Below are positions 42,926 to 51,878 of a stretch of 64,000 nt of DNA, one piece after another (positions within the stretch are counted from its first letter, which is position 1; each line of letters begins with the position of its first letter). The position numbers and the translations under genes are program-made. The notes beneath the pieces are model-generated. The model had not been told where the DNA came from and did not search any database. It saw nothing but the letters and a program-made list of their open reading frames with translations. The DNA lies in NCBI GenBank assembly GCA_015521085.1, contig WAOW01000006.1:62001-126000 (forward strand), written 5' to 3'. The DNA is from Candidatus Thermodiscus eudorianus (lineage in GTDB: Archaea > Thermoproteota > Thermoprotei_A > Sulfolobales > Acidilobaceae).

Positions 42926-44470
42926 ATGGGAGCAAGGGGAATGACTAGGGTAATAGTCCTGGGCTTCGACGGCCTAAGCCCGGAAATGGCCGCTAGCATG
43001 CCGAGCCTGTCACAGCTCAACCTATACAGTATGGATAGCCTTATACCGTTGACCTACTCCAGTTGGCCTTCCATAATGAGCGGCGTGAACCCGGGCAAAC
43101 ACGGGATATACGACTTCTTCAAGTACAATAAGAGCAGCGATGGCGGATGGTCCTTCGACATAGTGACGAGCCTAGACCTACAGTATCCTAGGATAAATGA
43201 GATCATAGAGCTTGCTGGCCCGCGCCACAATCCAAAGTACGCCTTCATAAACCCAATCCCCAGTTATCCCCTGAGTCCGTTAAGGGCTAGGAAGGGCTTC
43301 GTGGCTTCACTCGACTTCTTCACGCCGAAACCCGTGTCTTCAGACGACTCTATACTCCGGGAATCGATCGACCTAGAGAAACTATCACTACTAATAGACA
43401 AATTCATGGGGACCTTGTCCTGCGATAGGGTTGTCGAGTACGCTAGAGAGAAGATCAGGCTCTACCACTCCATGCTGAAGTGGTTCATCGACGCTGGATA
43501 CGACCTGGTGTGGATAACAATCAACTTACCAGACGCCCTGCTACATAGATGCCCTCAGGCCCTCCCCCAAAATGGCAAGAGATACCTGGAATCCATTCTA
43601 GAGGAGCTAGACTCGATGGTCTCCTACAGCAGGTCCAGGGCGGACAACCTAATCGTTGTGAGCGACCACGGATTCAAAGAATACAAGGGGGTGGTAAGGC
43701 TCAACTCTCTACTCTACAAGAACGGATACGCCGTACGAGCCCGGGACGAATCCTCTATACTCCGCCTTGATTCAGCCTTCGACGATAGACCTGAAAAGAA
43801 CATAAAGTTGAACCCCAAGCTGGTAAAGCTATCCTTTGCAATAGCCAGGGGGCCTCTAAGGAGGGTCCTTAGGAGGGGATATTGGCTGGCCTACAGAGTC
43901 GCTACCGCCATCACCGGGAAAGGAATAACATATGATATACCAGGGGGAGCTGACTCCAGGGAGTCTAAGGCGTTTACGCCCTCTGGCTCGAAGAAGGCTA
44001 CTCCAAAATACGTCATCCTGCTAAATGACTTAAGCATCAGAAGGGATCTCATAGACCTGCTTGAAAAGGCTGGTCTCTATGCGTTCTACTCCAGGGATCT
44101 CCTCTGGGGCCCGCATGTACCCGACTTTATCGTATTTACTTATGGTCTTGAGCGGCATCCTGTGGCAGGGACTACTTATGAGACGCCCATAGATGATTCC
44201 AGGACTGTAACTAATCATTCCCGGTTCGGGGTCCTGGCGGTGGCGACTGAGGACCCCGATCTTGTGTCAGCTACCGGTGATGTGGTCCACGGGTTCCTAG
44301 CTACTCCCCTCGCTCTATGCGGTCTAGGGGTTCCTCTGGACGACTATATGGATGGGGTTTCGTATCTTGGGGGTAAATGTAAAGGTGAGCGTATAGACTA
44401 TAGGGCGAGGTGGACTATACGCAAGCGGCTGGCCAGGTCTAGGATCTCTACACGGGTGAAGATCGTGTAG
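42926..44470 (+). CDS. alkaline-phosphatase-superfamily phosphodiesterase/transferase
   Basis: The type I phosphodiesterase/nucleotide pyrophosphatase fold is shown by VIVLGFDGLSPEM (metal Asp15), the nucleophile segment PLTYSSWPSIMSGVNPGKHGIY, VWITINLPD and VVSDHGFKEYKG (metal Asp-His) and a late His (TNHSRFGVLA). In glycan clusters such proteins may transfer or remove phospho-linked groups or act on sugar nucleotides. No signal peptide is present, so it appears cytoplasmic. It is 5 bp from the flippase gene and surely in the same operon. Confidence 0.86.
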   Translation: MGARGMTRVIVLGFDGLSPEMAASMPSLSQLNLYSMDSLIPLTYSSWPSIMSGVNPGKHGIYDFFKYNKSSDGGWSFDIVTSLDLQYPRINEIIELAGPRHNPKYAFINPIPSYPLSPLRARKGFVASLDFFTPKPVSSDDSILRESIDLEKLSLLIDKFMGTLSCDRVVEYAREKIRLYHSMLKWFIDAGYDLVWITINLPDALLHRCPQALPQNGKRYLESILEELDSMVSYSRSRADNLIVVSDHGFKEYKGVVRLNSLLYKNGYAVRARDESSILRLDSAFDDRPEKNIKLNPKLVKLSFAIARGPLRRVLRRGYWLAYRVATAITGKGITYDIPGGADSRESKAFTPSGSKKATPKYVILLNDLSIRRDLIDLLEKAGLYAFYSRDLLWGPHVPDFIVFTYGLERHPVAGTTYETPIDDSRTVTNHSRFGVLAVATEDPDLVSATGDVVHGFLATPLALCGLGVPLDDYMDGVSYLGGKCKGERIDYRARWTIRKRLARSRISTRVKIV

Positions 44471-44475
44471 GGTCT

Positions 44476-45990
44476 ATGCGTCTGAAGGTGCGGTCGGTAT
44501 TGGGGGCTGGAGAGGTTAGGCTGGTCTACAGTAGTATATCGCTCTACGTCTCGCTGCTATGGAGGATGGCTACCAGCATATTATATACTATAGTCGTGGC
44601 TAGGAGGCTTAACATTGGAGACTATGCGCTGCTCGGCCTGAGCGTATCCTTCTCGATGCTATTCTCCCTCCCGGTCAACCAGTGGGCCTACTGGGCCCAG
44701 AGGGCCATAGCTAGGCGTGCTGGGAGTGGTGTTGGATCCACGGGGCTCCTGCTGACGCTCCTCTATTCACTAGCCTCGCTCCCCCTATACATAGCCGTGG
44801 CTTGGGTTGAATCGGTTGTGCTGGGTTATGGTTTTAGGGGACTCTTACTGGCGGTCCCGCTTGTAGTGGCTATGCAGGTCCACGTGTACTTGGGCAGTAT
44901 AACGTCGGTTACGATGCCATCAAGGTTCGCGGGGGCTAGGATTGCTGGGGACACGGTCAAGCTCCTAGCCGCGCTTACACTAGTAACGTATCTAGGCTAC
45001 AAGTATCCCGGAGCCATAGCCGCGCTTACTCTATCGACTGTAACCTCGATGTCGATTATGCTATTACTAACGTATAGGCGTGGCATGCTCCGGGGCGGGT
45101 TCGAGTGGCCGCTTGCTAAGTCCTGGATCCGGGGCTTCTATACGCCCCTTGCAAGGAACATGATCGGGATACTGCGCTCCCTCATGAGACCCATAGTCTC
45201 GTGGGTAACCGGTAACCCGGCGTCCGTTGCGTACCTGCACGTGGGGCTCTCGGCCGAGACACCGTTACTGCAGGCCGGATCCTATACCGCAACCCCCCTC
45301 TACTCTCGCGCTCTCAGGAAACCCTCAGGGGACGATGTCGGGACCAGCCTGGGACTATACCTCATATTCGCCGGGTTCATAGCCGCCGTACTCACTGGAA
45401 TGGCTAAACCCGTGGTTACAACCTTTAACCCAGCCTATATAGGGGCGTGGCCCGTCATGGTACTAGTCACGGTATACGCGTTCCTCTTCGGAGTCATAGG
45501 GATCTATAGGTCAGCCCTCATCGCCCTCGACACGAGCGACAGGAAGGGCCTTGCAACCGGTTATAGGACCTTCATGACTAGGATTCTGGAGGCTAATATA
45601 GCAGCTATGCTGGTAGCCTACACTGCGGCTGTACCGTTAATGTGGGTCTACCGCGGAGATGCACTGGCCCCGGTAGCCATACTATTGTCGTCGTTCATAG
45701 CAGTCTACACTGTCCTCCTGGCCTACTACCACAGGCTTCTCTCGAAGAGGCTTGACTACAGGCCTCCCCATAGCGAGGTAGCGGGTCTGGTGTTGGCGCT
45801 GGCGGCATCCTACTCGTACTACTACTATAGTGGAGCGTATTCTATTGTGGTGACTAGCTTCCTCCGTGACGTATGGGGGCTTATACTCCATATTGCGGTG
45901 TCTGGCGTGATATTCTACACCATCATGCTGGCCGTGAGTCCCCTTGCTAGAAGGATATTGCGGAGAGGGTTTTTGATGCTGTCCGGGTAA
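44476..45990 (+). CDS. Wzx-like polysaccharide/lipid-linked glycan flippase
   Basis: A 504-residue protein with 12-14 membrane segments of the polysaccharide-transporter/MOP type. The first helices contain LLWRMATSILYTIVVARRLNIGDYALLGL, a classical start of this family, and Arg/Lys residues lie within helices in the N-terminal half. It probably moves the lipid-linked oligosaccharide across the membrane for protein glycosylation or S-layer assembly. It closes the cluster and is followed by a very T-rich terminator. Confidence 0.85.
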   Translation: MRLKVRSVLGAGEVRLVYSSISLYVSLLWRMATSILYTIVVARRLNIGDYALLGLSVSFSMLFSLPVNQWAYWAQRAIARRAGSGVGSTGLLLTLLYSLASLPLYIAVAWVESVVLGYGFRGLLLAVPLVVAMQVHVYLGSITSVTMPSRFAGARIAGDTVKLLAALTLVTYLGYKYPGAIAALTLSTVTSMSIMLLLTYRRGMLRGGFEWPLAKSWIRGFYTPLARNMIGILRSLMRPIVSWVTGNPASVAYLHVGLSAETPLLQAGSYTATPLYSRALRKPSGDDVGTSLGLYLIFAGFIAAVLTGMAKPVVTTFNPAYIGAWPVMVLVTVYAFLFGVIGIYRSALIALDTSDRKGLATGYRTFMTRILEANIAAMLVAYTAAVPLMWVYRGDALAPVAILLSSFIAVYTVLLAYYHRLLSKRLDYRPPHSEVAGLVLALAASYSYYYYSGAYSIVVTSFLRDVWGLILHIAVSGVIFYTIMLAVSPLARRILRRGFLMLSG

Positions 45991-46076
45991 AGGTCCGTGG
46001 TTCTGCCTGGTGTTTGGCACTGGTCTTTGGATTCTAGATGTTGCTTGAGCGCGTCTGTTAGTCTAAGAATAAAGAC

Positions 46077-46101
46077 GTTTTATTTTATTTTTTATTTTTA
46101 T
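46077..46101 (+). terminator. T-rich terminator of the glycan cluster
   Basis: The strand has 25 nearly pure T residues broken only by single A (GTTTTATTTTATTTTTTATTT and on). It lies about 90 bp after the flippase stop and is the strongest intrinsic termination signal in the window. Confidence 0.65.
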
Positions 46102-46153
46102 GTATTAAAGTTTATTAACCTGTTATTACTTGTATTCGATTTGGTGCACTTGT

Positions 46154-47431
46154 ATGGGAGGTAAACGATTAACTATACTCCTAATATTAATATTATTATT
46201 AAATTTAATATTAATTGATGCCCAAGCTTCCAGCAACGACTACGAGATGGTAGGAGCTGAACCAGGAGAGCAAGGAAGCCAATCAAGCCCCTCATGGGCT
46301 GGCTCCGACATGGACATAAAGAACGTCTCGATAAAAATGAATAACAGCTACGTCACCTTCCGGATAGGACTAGAAGCACCCTTCCAAGGAGGCAAAGGCA
46401 GCTTCAGGAGCTGGTGGCAGATATTCCTCGACACCAACAAAGACACCGCTACTAGAGGCGCCCCAGTGGTAGAGTTCAGAGACTTTCTATGGGACTACGT
46501 AGTCCATATCGTAAACTTCACCGAGACAAACACGCTGGTATGCCAGATAGTCAAGAATGAAGAACCGGACGACACCCTTATCGGATACTGCGACGCCTTC
46601 ACCGCGAACAAGGGAGACTACTACCTATATATCACGGTCAACAGGACCCTGCCCGACGGAGCGCTCATACGCGACTCCTTCTACCTGATGGCGAGAACCG
46701 CCGTACTCAATACGGGTGAAACCACGCCGACAGTATACGATCTAGCCCCCTCCGACGACTATATCGGTTATGGCTCTGTCCAGACTGCAGACTACTACAT
46801 GTACAACTATGACAAGAATATACCTGGCTGGAACCTCGTGATTGGTGACGAGGTTAATTCTAGTATCAGTGGAAACCTAGATATAACCTGGTTGAACGAG
46901 ACATCCGACTCCCTAAACTTATACATTGGATTATCAGTTAGAGAACCCTACGAATGGTACCAGTCATACATCTACGACTACAACTATACGGTTTACATCG
47001 ACGTCGATAATGATACAGCCACAGGCTACCAGTTAAAGGACGATAGTAACCAAGTAATTCTAGGGGCCGAGTATAAGATCGTCTATAAACCGGGCTATAC
47101 TCCTAGACTCTACAACTACACGCTGGTCGACCCAGATAACAAGGTCTGGGACTTCACATTCACCCGGTATATTGACTACTTGAAGAACCCGGCCGACCCC
47201 AGCGACGATCTAATTCTGATAATACCTAGGTATGCCATAAATGCTGGCAGCGGTGACCCCGTTGTTGCTGCGGAGACTACAAGGGCCCAGGTCTATCCCA
47301 GCCAGCAGGGGGCGTCCCGGGTCGATGTGACCTCTAACCCGCTCTCGGCCCCTATTCCGGAGAGCTCTTATCCGGCTATTGCTGTGTTGATAGTAGCCTT
47401 ATCCATAATAATATATAAATATTTCTTATAA
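46154..47431 (+). CDS. secreted protein with duplicated Ca-binding-like DxDxDTATG domain
   Basis: A signal peptide (LTILLILILLLNLILIDAQA) leads a 390-residue external protein with many N-glycosylation sequons and a C-terminal anchor (YPAIAVLIVALSIIIYKYFL). Two related beta-domains are visible, each with an Asp-rich loop: FLDTNKDTATRG (about 97-108) and YIDVDNDTATGY (about 280-291), each following an NxSYVTFRIGLE/SDSLNLYIGLS strand. Such loops occur in DOMON-like bacterial exoproteins. The frame opens at 46130, but the ATG at 46154 gives a normal signal peptide. Function unknown; possibly carbohydrate or heme binding at the cell surface. Confidence 0.8.
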   Translation: MGGKRLTILLILILLLNLILIDAQASSNDYEMVGAEPGEQGSQSSPSWAGSDMDIKNVSIKMNNSYVTFRIGLEAPFQGGKGSFRSWWQIFLDTNKDTATRGAPVVEFRDFLWDYVVHIVNFTETNTLVCQIVKNEEPDDTLIGYCDAFTANKGDYYLYITVNRTLPDGALIRDSFYLMARTAVLNTGETTPTVYDLAPSDDYIGYGSVQTADYYMYNYDKNIPGWNLVIGDEVNSSISGNLDITWLNETSDSLNLYIGLSVREPYEWYQSYIYDYNYTVYIDVDNDTATGYQLKDDSNQVILGAEYKIVYKPGYTPRLYNYTLVDPDNKVWDFTFTRYIDYLKNPADPSDDLILIIPRYAINAGSGDPVVAAETTRAQVYPSQQGASRVDVTSNPLSAPIPESSYPAIAVLIVALSIIIYKYFL

Positions 47432-47500
47432 TAATTATTTTATATTGTATATACTAGGTGGTGTGGAAAGCATATATTCTTAAATGATTTCTAATTCGAT

Positions 47501-48082
47501 ATGACTTCGAACAACAAGGTGTTTAGAATGGCTAGGCGGAATGTAGAACTCATAGAGCAAGCGGGGATTGATGTAAAGAAGCTCCTCGACATGCTCATAA
47601 GAGCCGCGGCGGCGGAGTTCACAACATACTACTATTACACTATACTGAGGATGCATGCGGCCGGGCTTGAGGGAGAGTCTATAAAGGAGATAGTTGAGGA
47701 TGCAAGGATAGAGGATAGGAACCACTTCGAGGCACTAGCAGTAAGGATCTATGAGCTGGGAGGCGAACTACCCAACGACATCAGGGAGTTCTCCGATATG
47801 GCCAGCTGTATGGATGCAAAGCTCCCGGAGAACCCGACGATCGAGAACCTGCTGAAGGTCCTCCTTGATGCAGAGCGCTGTGCTGTGGGAGTGTATACTG
47901 AGATACTCAACTATGTGTGGGGCAAGGACTATAGGACCGCTGACCTCGCGCTGGCTATACTGCATGAGGAGATAGAGCATGAAGCATGGTTCGAGGAGCT
48001 GTTGACTGGGAAGCCGAGTGGGCATTTCCGGAGGAGGGCTCCCGGGGAGAGCCCCTACACGTCCAAATTCCTAAAAACATAA
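47501..48082 (+). CDS. DPS-like thioferritin (DPSL)
   Basis: A four-helix ferritin-like protein with a bacterioferritin-type di-iron site: Glu39 (AAEFTTYY), Glu71 and His75 ([10 protein letters not shown]), Glu125 (DAERC), Glu156 or Glu157 and His160 ([10 protein letters not shown]). Cys103 and Cys127 match the two cysteines that define DPSL/thioferritins. These assemble 12-mers that use hydrogen peroxide to oxidise and store iron, protecting DNA under oxidative stress. The fit with a nearby CDGSH-type Fe-S protein is good. A short C-terminal tail ([14 protein letters not shown]) is basic. Confidence 0.9.
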   Translation: MTSNNKVFRMARRNVELIEQAGIDVKKLLDMLIRAAAAEFTTYYYYTILRMHAAGLEGESIKEIVEDARIEDRNHFEALAVRIYELGGELPNDIREFSDMASCMDAKLPENPTIENLLKVLLDAERCAVGVYTEILNYVWGKDYRTADLALAILHEEIEHEAWFEELLTGKPSGHFRRRAPGESPYTSKFLKT

Positions 48083-48126
48083 TCTTTTCTCTATATTTAT
48101 TTAGGTTTGTCTTATTGGTGGTGCCT

Positions 48127-48396
48127 GTGGCACGACTCATCCTATTCCGAGACAGAGGGCCTAGGATCGACGAGGAAACACTCAAATCAATATGCTGGTG
48201 CGGCCTGAGCAAAACCCACCCATACTGCAGTGGAATGCATATCCACATAACAGACGAGGAGGAGGGAAGGATCTACGTCTACGACTCGAAGGGCGACAGG
48301 ATCGGAGCCGTTGCGAAGATCATCCTAGAAGACGGTAGAGAAATAGACCCCGCCACTATCTACACGCAACGAAAAACGCGGGTCCCCCAAGGATAG
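48127..48396 (+). CDS. CDGSH-type iron-sulfur protein with SGMH variant
   Basis: One zinc-finger-CDGSH motif binds a [2Fe-2S] cluster by three Cys and one His: Cys23-Trp-Cys25, Ser28, Pro32, Cys34 and His38 (CWCGLSKTHPYCSGMH). The usual CDGSH tail is CSGMH here, keeping both ligands Cys and His. A second beta-rich half follows (EEEGRIYVYDSKGDRIGAVAK). The ORF is open much further upstream, but a TATA-like CTATATTT at 48091-48098 and GGTGGTG before it favour the GTG at 48127. Such proteins are thought to act in redox or iron-sulfur transfer. It follows the thioferritin gene by 44 bp. Confidence 0.85.
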   Translation: MARLILFRDRGPRIDEETLKSICWCGLSKTHPYCSGMHIHITDEEEGRIYVYDSKGDRIGAVAKIILEDGREIDPATIYTQRKTRVPQG

Positions 48397-48490
48397 CACT
48401 CTCGACGAGCTACAAGTAGATACAGGTCTTAATATAATACTAGGGTTTATTAAGACTAGATTGTAATATTTGAGGCATGGGAGTAGCATT

Positions 48491-49039
48491 ATGCAGCTAG
48501 ACGCTGGAGAGCTCCCCACGCTAGCATTATACCTGGTGGTCATGTGGATTCCACCACTACTCCTCCTCTACAGGCTAACCTCTAAAAGCAACATGAGTGC
48601 TCTATGGAAGACAGTATTCGCTGCCGCCTCGATAATGTTACTCCTAGTACTGTTTCTATCGGGGCTACTCTCGATCGCCTCATACATCTCCCTAGCACTG
48701 CTCATCGGCTCGTACCTAAGCGGTAGGATTGGTTTCTCGGGCGCGGTATTCCTCGGCTTCGTCGTCTCGGGAGTTATTGGAGGGACCCTCCAGGCGTTAT
48801 ACTGGCCCTCCGAGTCGGCAGTCTACTTCGACGTCCTGGGTGGTGTTGTCGGCGAGGAGATCTACGATCTCGCCGTAGAGTCGTTGGGAGACCCTCATAG
48901 TGCTAGCGCGGATGCCACTGTCCCCGCGGCTTTCAGGTATCCCTGGGTGTTAATGCTGGGGTCCCTCACCGCCTGGTGCGGTCTTGGGGCTATGTTAGCC
49001 CTAGTGTTCCACCGCCTACGCCTAGGCCACATAATATAA
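48491..49039 (+). CDS. membrane protein, unknown
   Basis: A 182-residue protein with five membrane segments and a conserved-looking acidic loop (WPSESAVYFDVLGGVVGEEIYDLAVE) between them. The ATG at 48491 follows TTTGAGGCATGGGAG, and a TATA-like TTAATATAATA lies at 48429-48439. No family is recognised. It carries the most extended copy of the window's palindrome (TGGAGGGACCCTCCA, 48778-48792) within the coding region. Confidence 0.7.
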   Translation: MQLDAGELPTLALYLVVMWIPPLLLLYRLTSKSNMSALWKTVFAAASIMLLLVLFLSGLLSIASYISLALLIGSYLSGRIGFSGAVFLGFVVSGVIGGTLQALYWPSESAVYFDVLGGVVGEEIYDLAVESLGDPHSASADATVPAAFRYPWVLMLGSLTAWCGLGAMLALVFHRLRLGHII

Positions 49040-49221
49040 TTAAATATATAATTAAACTTATATTAATTGATTAAACCATGGAGATCCCAGTACTGGCCCA
49101 CCGCCCCCTAGCCAATAACGGCTACTAGGTAACAGTCCCTCCACGCTTGTAATCACCTTATTAACCCGGCCGGAGGCCCGGTAAACGAGTATAGAGGATG
49201 GAGGACTCGGAGTAACAGGAC

Positions 49222-49713
49222 ATGGGTTTACTAGGCAAACTATTCATTCTCGCCATAGTCATCCTGGCTCTGGGATACTATGCCGACCAGAAGGGCTACA
49301 TCGACGTCGAGACGGAATTCAACATAGACACCGGATCCACGGGCAAGAGCGTCCTATGGACGAATGACAACTTCAGCCTCGCAGCAGCCAGCCCAGGAGA
49401 CCACAAAGACGAGAAGGTGTCCCTAGACGTGTACGTATTCAATTCGATACCGCTCGAAACAGATGACGGGACGATAACAGGGTACGAGGCCTACCTGGGG
49501 GGCATTAAGCAATTATCGAGCGACCCCTTCAACACGGGCAAGAGGATAGTCTTCTCCTACGCCCAGGGAGACGTCCCCACGGACGCCTGCATGCATATCG
49601 AGGGCCATATATACGGGTCCTCAGACGTGACCGTGCAGTCGGGCCAAGTAATACACCCAGTATACATTGTCTCAGACCACGTGGCATCGATCGACTGCTC
49701 CACCCTACCCTAA
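49222..49713 (+). CDS. membrane-anchored external protein, 163 aa, unknown
   Basis: An N-terminal membrane segment (LLGKLFILAIVILALGYYA) anchors a beta-rich external domain (SVLWTNDNFSLAAASPG, VSLDVYVFNSIPLETDDG, VTVQSGQVIHPVYIVSDH) with two Cys that may pair. It is not recognised. The ATG is preceded by CTCGGAGTAACAGGAC. The upstream 180 bp hold an AT-rich stretch (49039-49065) and no other gene. Confidence 0.65.
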   Translation: MGLLGKLFILAIVILALGYYADQKGYIDVETEFNIDTGSTGKSVLWTNDNFSLAAASPGDHKDEKVSLDVYVFNSIPLETDDGTITGYEAYLGGIKQLSSDPFNTGKRIVFSYAQGDVPTDACMHIEGHIYGSSDVTVQSGQVIHPVYIVSDHVASIDCSTLP

Positions 49714-49912
49714 CAAGACACCGGGGGCAAGGAGATGAGAACCCCCATATACACACAACCCCCTTTTCTCATAAACCCCGCTACCAGCTCGGGCTAAGTA
49801 GCACGTGGCCAGCAAGCCTGAGGGTGCTAGACATGCCTCTTCACCAGCGTTACGCGCCCGCTTAATAACGGCCTAATGCAGCCTGGGAATAGTAGAGGAG
49901 GTGTTCTAGCGG

Positions 49913-50176
49913 TTGTCCAAGGTCGCTGGCGCCGGGCTAGCGGTGATGTTTATCGGAATGCTCGTCCTCATACTAGCATTGTCTGTAGCCTACCCCAGCC
50001 ACTACGAGGAGCCAGTATCCCAACGCACCATGCTAATCTACATCATAGCCATAAGCGCTGTAGCACTAATAGCCTCGGGGACTGCTCTACTAGCCCTCTC
50101 CTTCGACCTCGACGAAATACTCAACTTGCTAAGAAAGTGCAACAAACGCGAAGCCGGAAGCCGAGATGAAGGCTAG
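49913..50176 (+). CDS. small two-helix membrane protein, 87 aa
   Basis: Two membrane segments (AGLAVMFIGMLVLILALSVAY and TMLIYIIAISAVALIASGTALLAL) followed by a charged tail (SFDLDEILNLLRKCNKREAG). The TTG start at 49913 stands 9 bp behind AGGAGGTG (49896-49903), a perfect ribosome binding site, which is the main reason to call it. It is the last gene before the CRISPR leader. Function unknown. Confidence 0.65.
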   Translation: MSKVAGAGLAVMFIGMLVLILALSVAYPSHYEEPVSQRTMLIYIIAISAVALIASGTALLALSFDLDEILNLLRKCNKREAGSRDEG

Positions 50177-50614
50177 AACCCCTCTAAAATTCAAGAGACA
50201 ATGGAGCCAGAGTGATCGTGGTAACAGTACCTGAAGGGTCCTCTAGAGGAACACGTACACAGATTAATCAACAGTCACTGCAAACAGCAATTCCCTGGGT
50301 TCCCGGGAATTAGGCGTAGCAGGCAAACCCCTGGGGTTAATGGAAAACAGGGCTCTAGCCCCGGGGATTCTACACACCCACAATCAACTACAAGACGAAA
50401 TTCCCTGGAAATCCGGGAATTCCGGGCCTGGCCAGGCAAAACATATACATTCATGACTGTAAAGGATAAATATGATGAGGGCGGCCCCTGTCATGAGTTT
50501 CATAGTGAATCCACTGTATGGATGTGTGTTTAATGGGGGTTAAAGGCTCCCTTTAAAGATGGGAATCTGACCGATAGAAGAGGGCTAAAGGAAACCTCTA
50601 GCCCGAGCTATACT
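50177..50614 (+). promoter_or_regulatory. CRISPR leader region with eight palindromes
   Basis: This 438-bp gene-free stretch precedes the first repeat. It holds TCCTCTAGAGGA (50239-50250), AATTCCC-N9-GGGAATT twice (50289-50311 and 50399-50421), AACCCC-T-GGGGTT (50326-50338), CCCCGGGG (50359-50366), GCCTGGCCAGGC (50426-50437), TTAAAGG-CTC-CCTTTAA (50540-50556) and GGGCTA-N11-TAGCCC (50582-50604). TATA-like GGATAAATATG is at about 50464-50474. It is called leader because the far end of the array carries the degenerate repeat. The palindromes may bind adaptation or CRISPR-transcription regulators. Confidence 0.7.
50289..50421. repeat. two copies of a 23-bp inverted repeat in the leader
   Basis: AATTCCC, nine variable bases, GGGAATT occurs at 50289-50311 (centre TGGGTTCCC) and 50399-50421 (centre TGGAAATCC). 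The copies are exactly 110 bp apart start to start. Arms are identical and centres differ, as expected of a dimeric protein's operator rather than of a recent duplication. Confidence 0.75.
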
Positions 50615-51878
50615 GAAAATCTAACATAGAATTGAAAGACCCTCAAAAGCGCCATCTTCCAGATGAAGTTCGCCGCGAAAATCTAACATAGAATTGAAAG
50701 GTAATGCGCCCCTTTCGGAGGGAGAGCCCCTAGCGATCACCCTGAAAATCTAACATAGAATTGAAAGTTCATGAATCATAAAGTAGTATGCGACTGTCTT
50801 TATGGAGAAAATCTAACATAGAATTGAAAGACTATAAAGTCCATTACTAACATAGCGTCGCCTAGTGTCAAAATCTAACATAGAATTGAAAGACGCTATG
50901 TGGCGTCGGGGGATCGCAGACAGGTGACGCGTCAAAATCTAACATAGAATTGAAAGTTCTTCTATTGGCGGGTCCAGCGTCCTGTACTGCACGCCAGCCT
51001 CGTTCAACCAAAATCTAACATAGAATTGAAAGTCCAACTCTTCGTCACTCAACCAGCCGTCCTGGCCCTCAAATGCAAAATCTAACATAGAATTGAAAGA
51101 GACACGGCGATCCTTGAAGTGGCGTGGCAACTCCTGGTTAAGCAACAAAATCTAACATAGAATTGAAAGTGATTCGTCCAAGCCAGTAAAACGCCTTCTT
51201 CAAGTATCTTCAAAATCTAACATAGAATTGAAAGTACATTACCTTTATTATTTCTATTATATTTTTGTCTGTTAGCAAAATCTAACATAGAATTGAAAGA
51301 GCCTGAGAGTCCGACCAGTTACAGGTACTGGCTCAGGAAGTACAAAATCTAACATAGAATTGAAAGGTAATATAATATCGCCGTAAGGCCATGGTATTCC
51401 ATTCAAAATCTAACATAGAATTGAAAGACACATCACACGGTCACCTCGGCTTCTATTGGCTTGAACTTGTCTGCAAAATCTAACATAGAATTGAAAGTTG
51501 AAAGAATAGAGAACTCCGTGCTCTCGGAGAGCTCTTAGCCTCCGCAAAATCTAACATAGAATTGAAAGACAATTATGCACTTGGCCCCCATCCTCCTAGC
51601 CGTCTCCAAAATCTAACATAGAATTGAAAGGCCATAGATCATGAACTCAGCTATCTTCTCATTGTTATGATCAAAATCTAACATAGAATTGAAAGTCAAA
51701 TGAACAGCCACCTATAGATATTCCATTAACATAATGACAAAATCTAACATAGAATTGAAAGGGGCGAGCCCGGAGCAGGTCAAGGCGGTAGTGGCGGGGA
51801 CAAAATCTAACATAGAATTGAAAGGGGAATTCTCGACGAAGACGCAGTTATACAGCCAAAGCACGACAAAATCCAACG
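50615..51878 (+). CRISPR. CRISPR array, 19 intact repeats plus a degenerate terminal repeat
   Basis: Repeats are 24 nt, begin with G or C followed by AAAATCTAACATAG and end in ATTGAAAG. They start (24-nt form) at 50615, 50677, 50744, 50807, 50869, 50933, 51009, 51076, 51146, 51211, 51276, 51343, 51404, 51474, 51545, 51607, 51672, 51738 and 51801. A degenerate copy (CAAAATCCAAC then divergent) starts at 51867. The 19 spacers are 37-52 nt. Degeneration at the right end and the first-base variant at the left place the leader on the left. The ATTGAAAG 3' end is typical of archaeal type I repeats. No cas gene is in the window. Confidence 0.97.

Noticed and set aside
50831-50932. Spacers 4 and 5 share a 9-base inverted match, and spacer 4 contains CTAACATAG like the repeat
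   Set aside because: Nine-base matches among this many spacers are expected by chance, and flanking bases do not agree.
50939-51148. An open frame on the minus strand across CRISPR spacers 6-8
   Set aside because: It runs through three repeats; the frame is open by chance because the repeat-spacer units here keep phase. The spacers may derive from coding DNA, but no gene is present.
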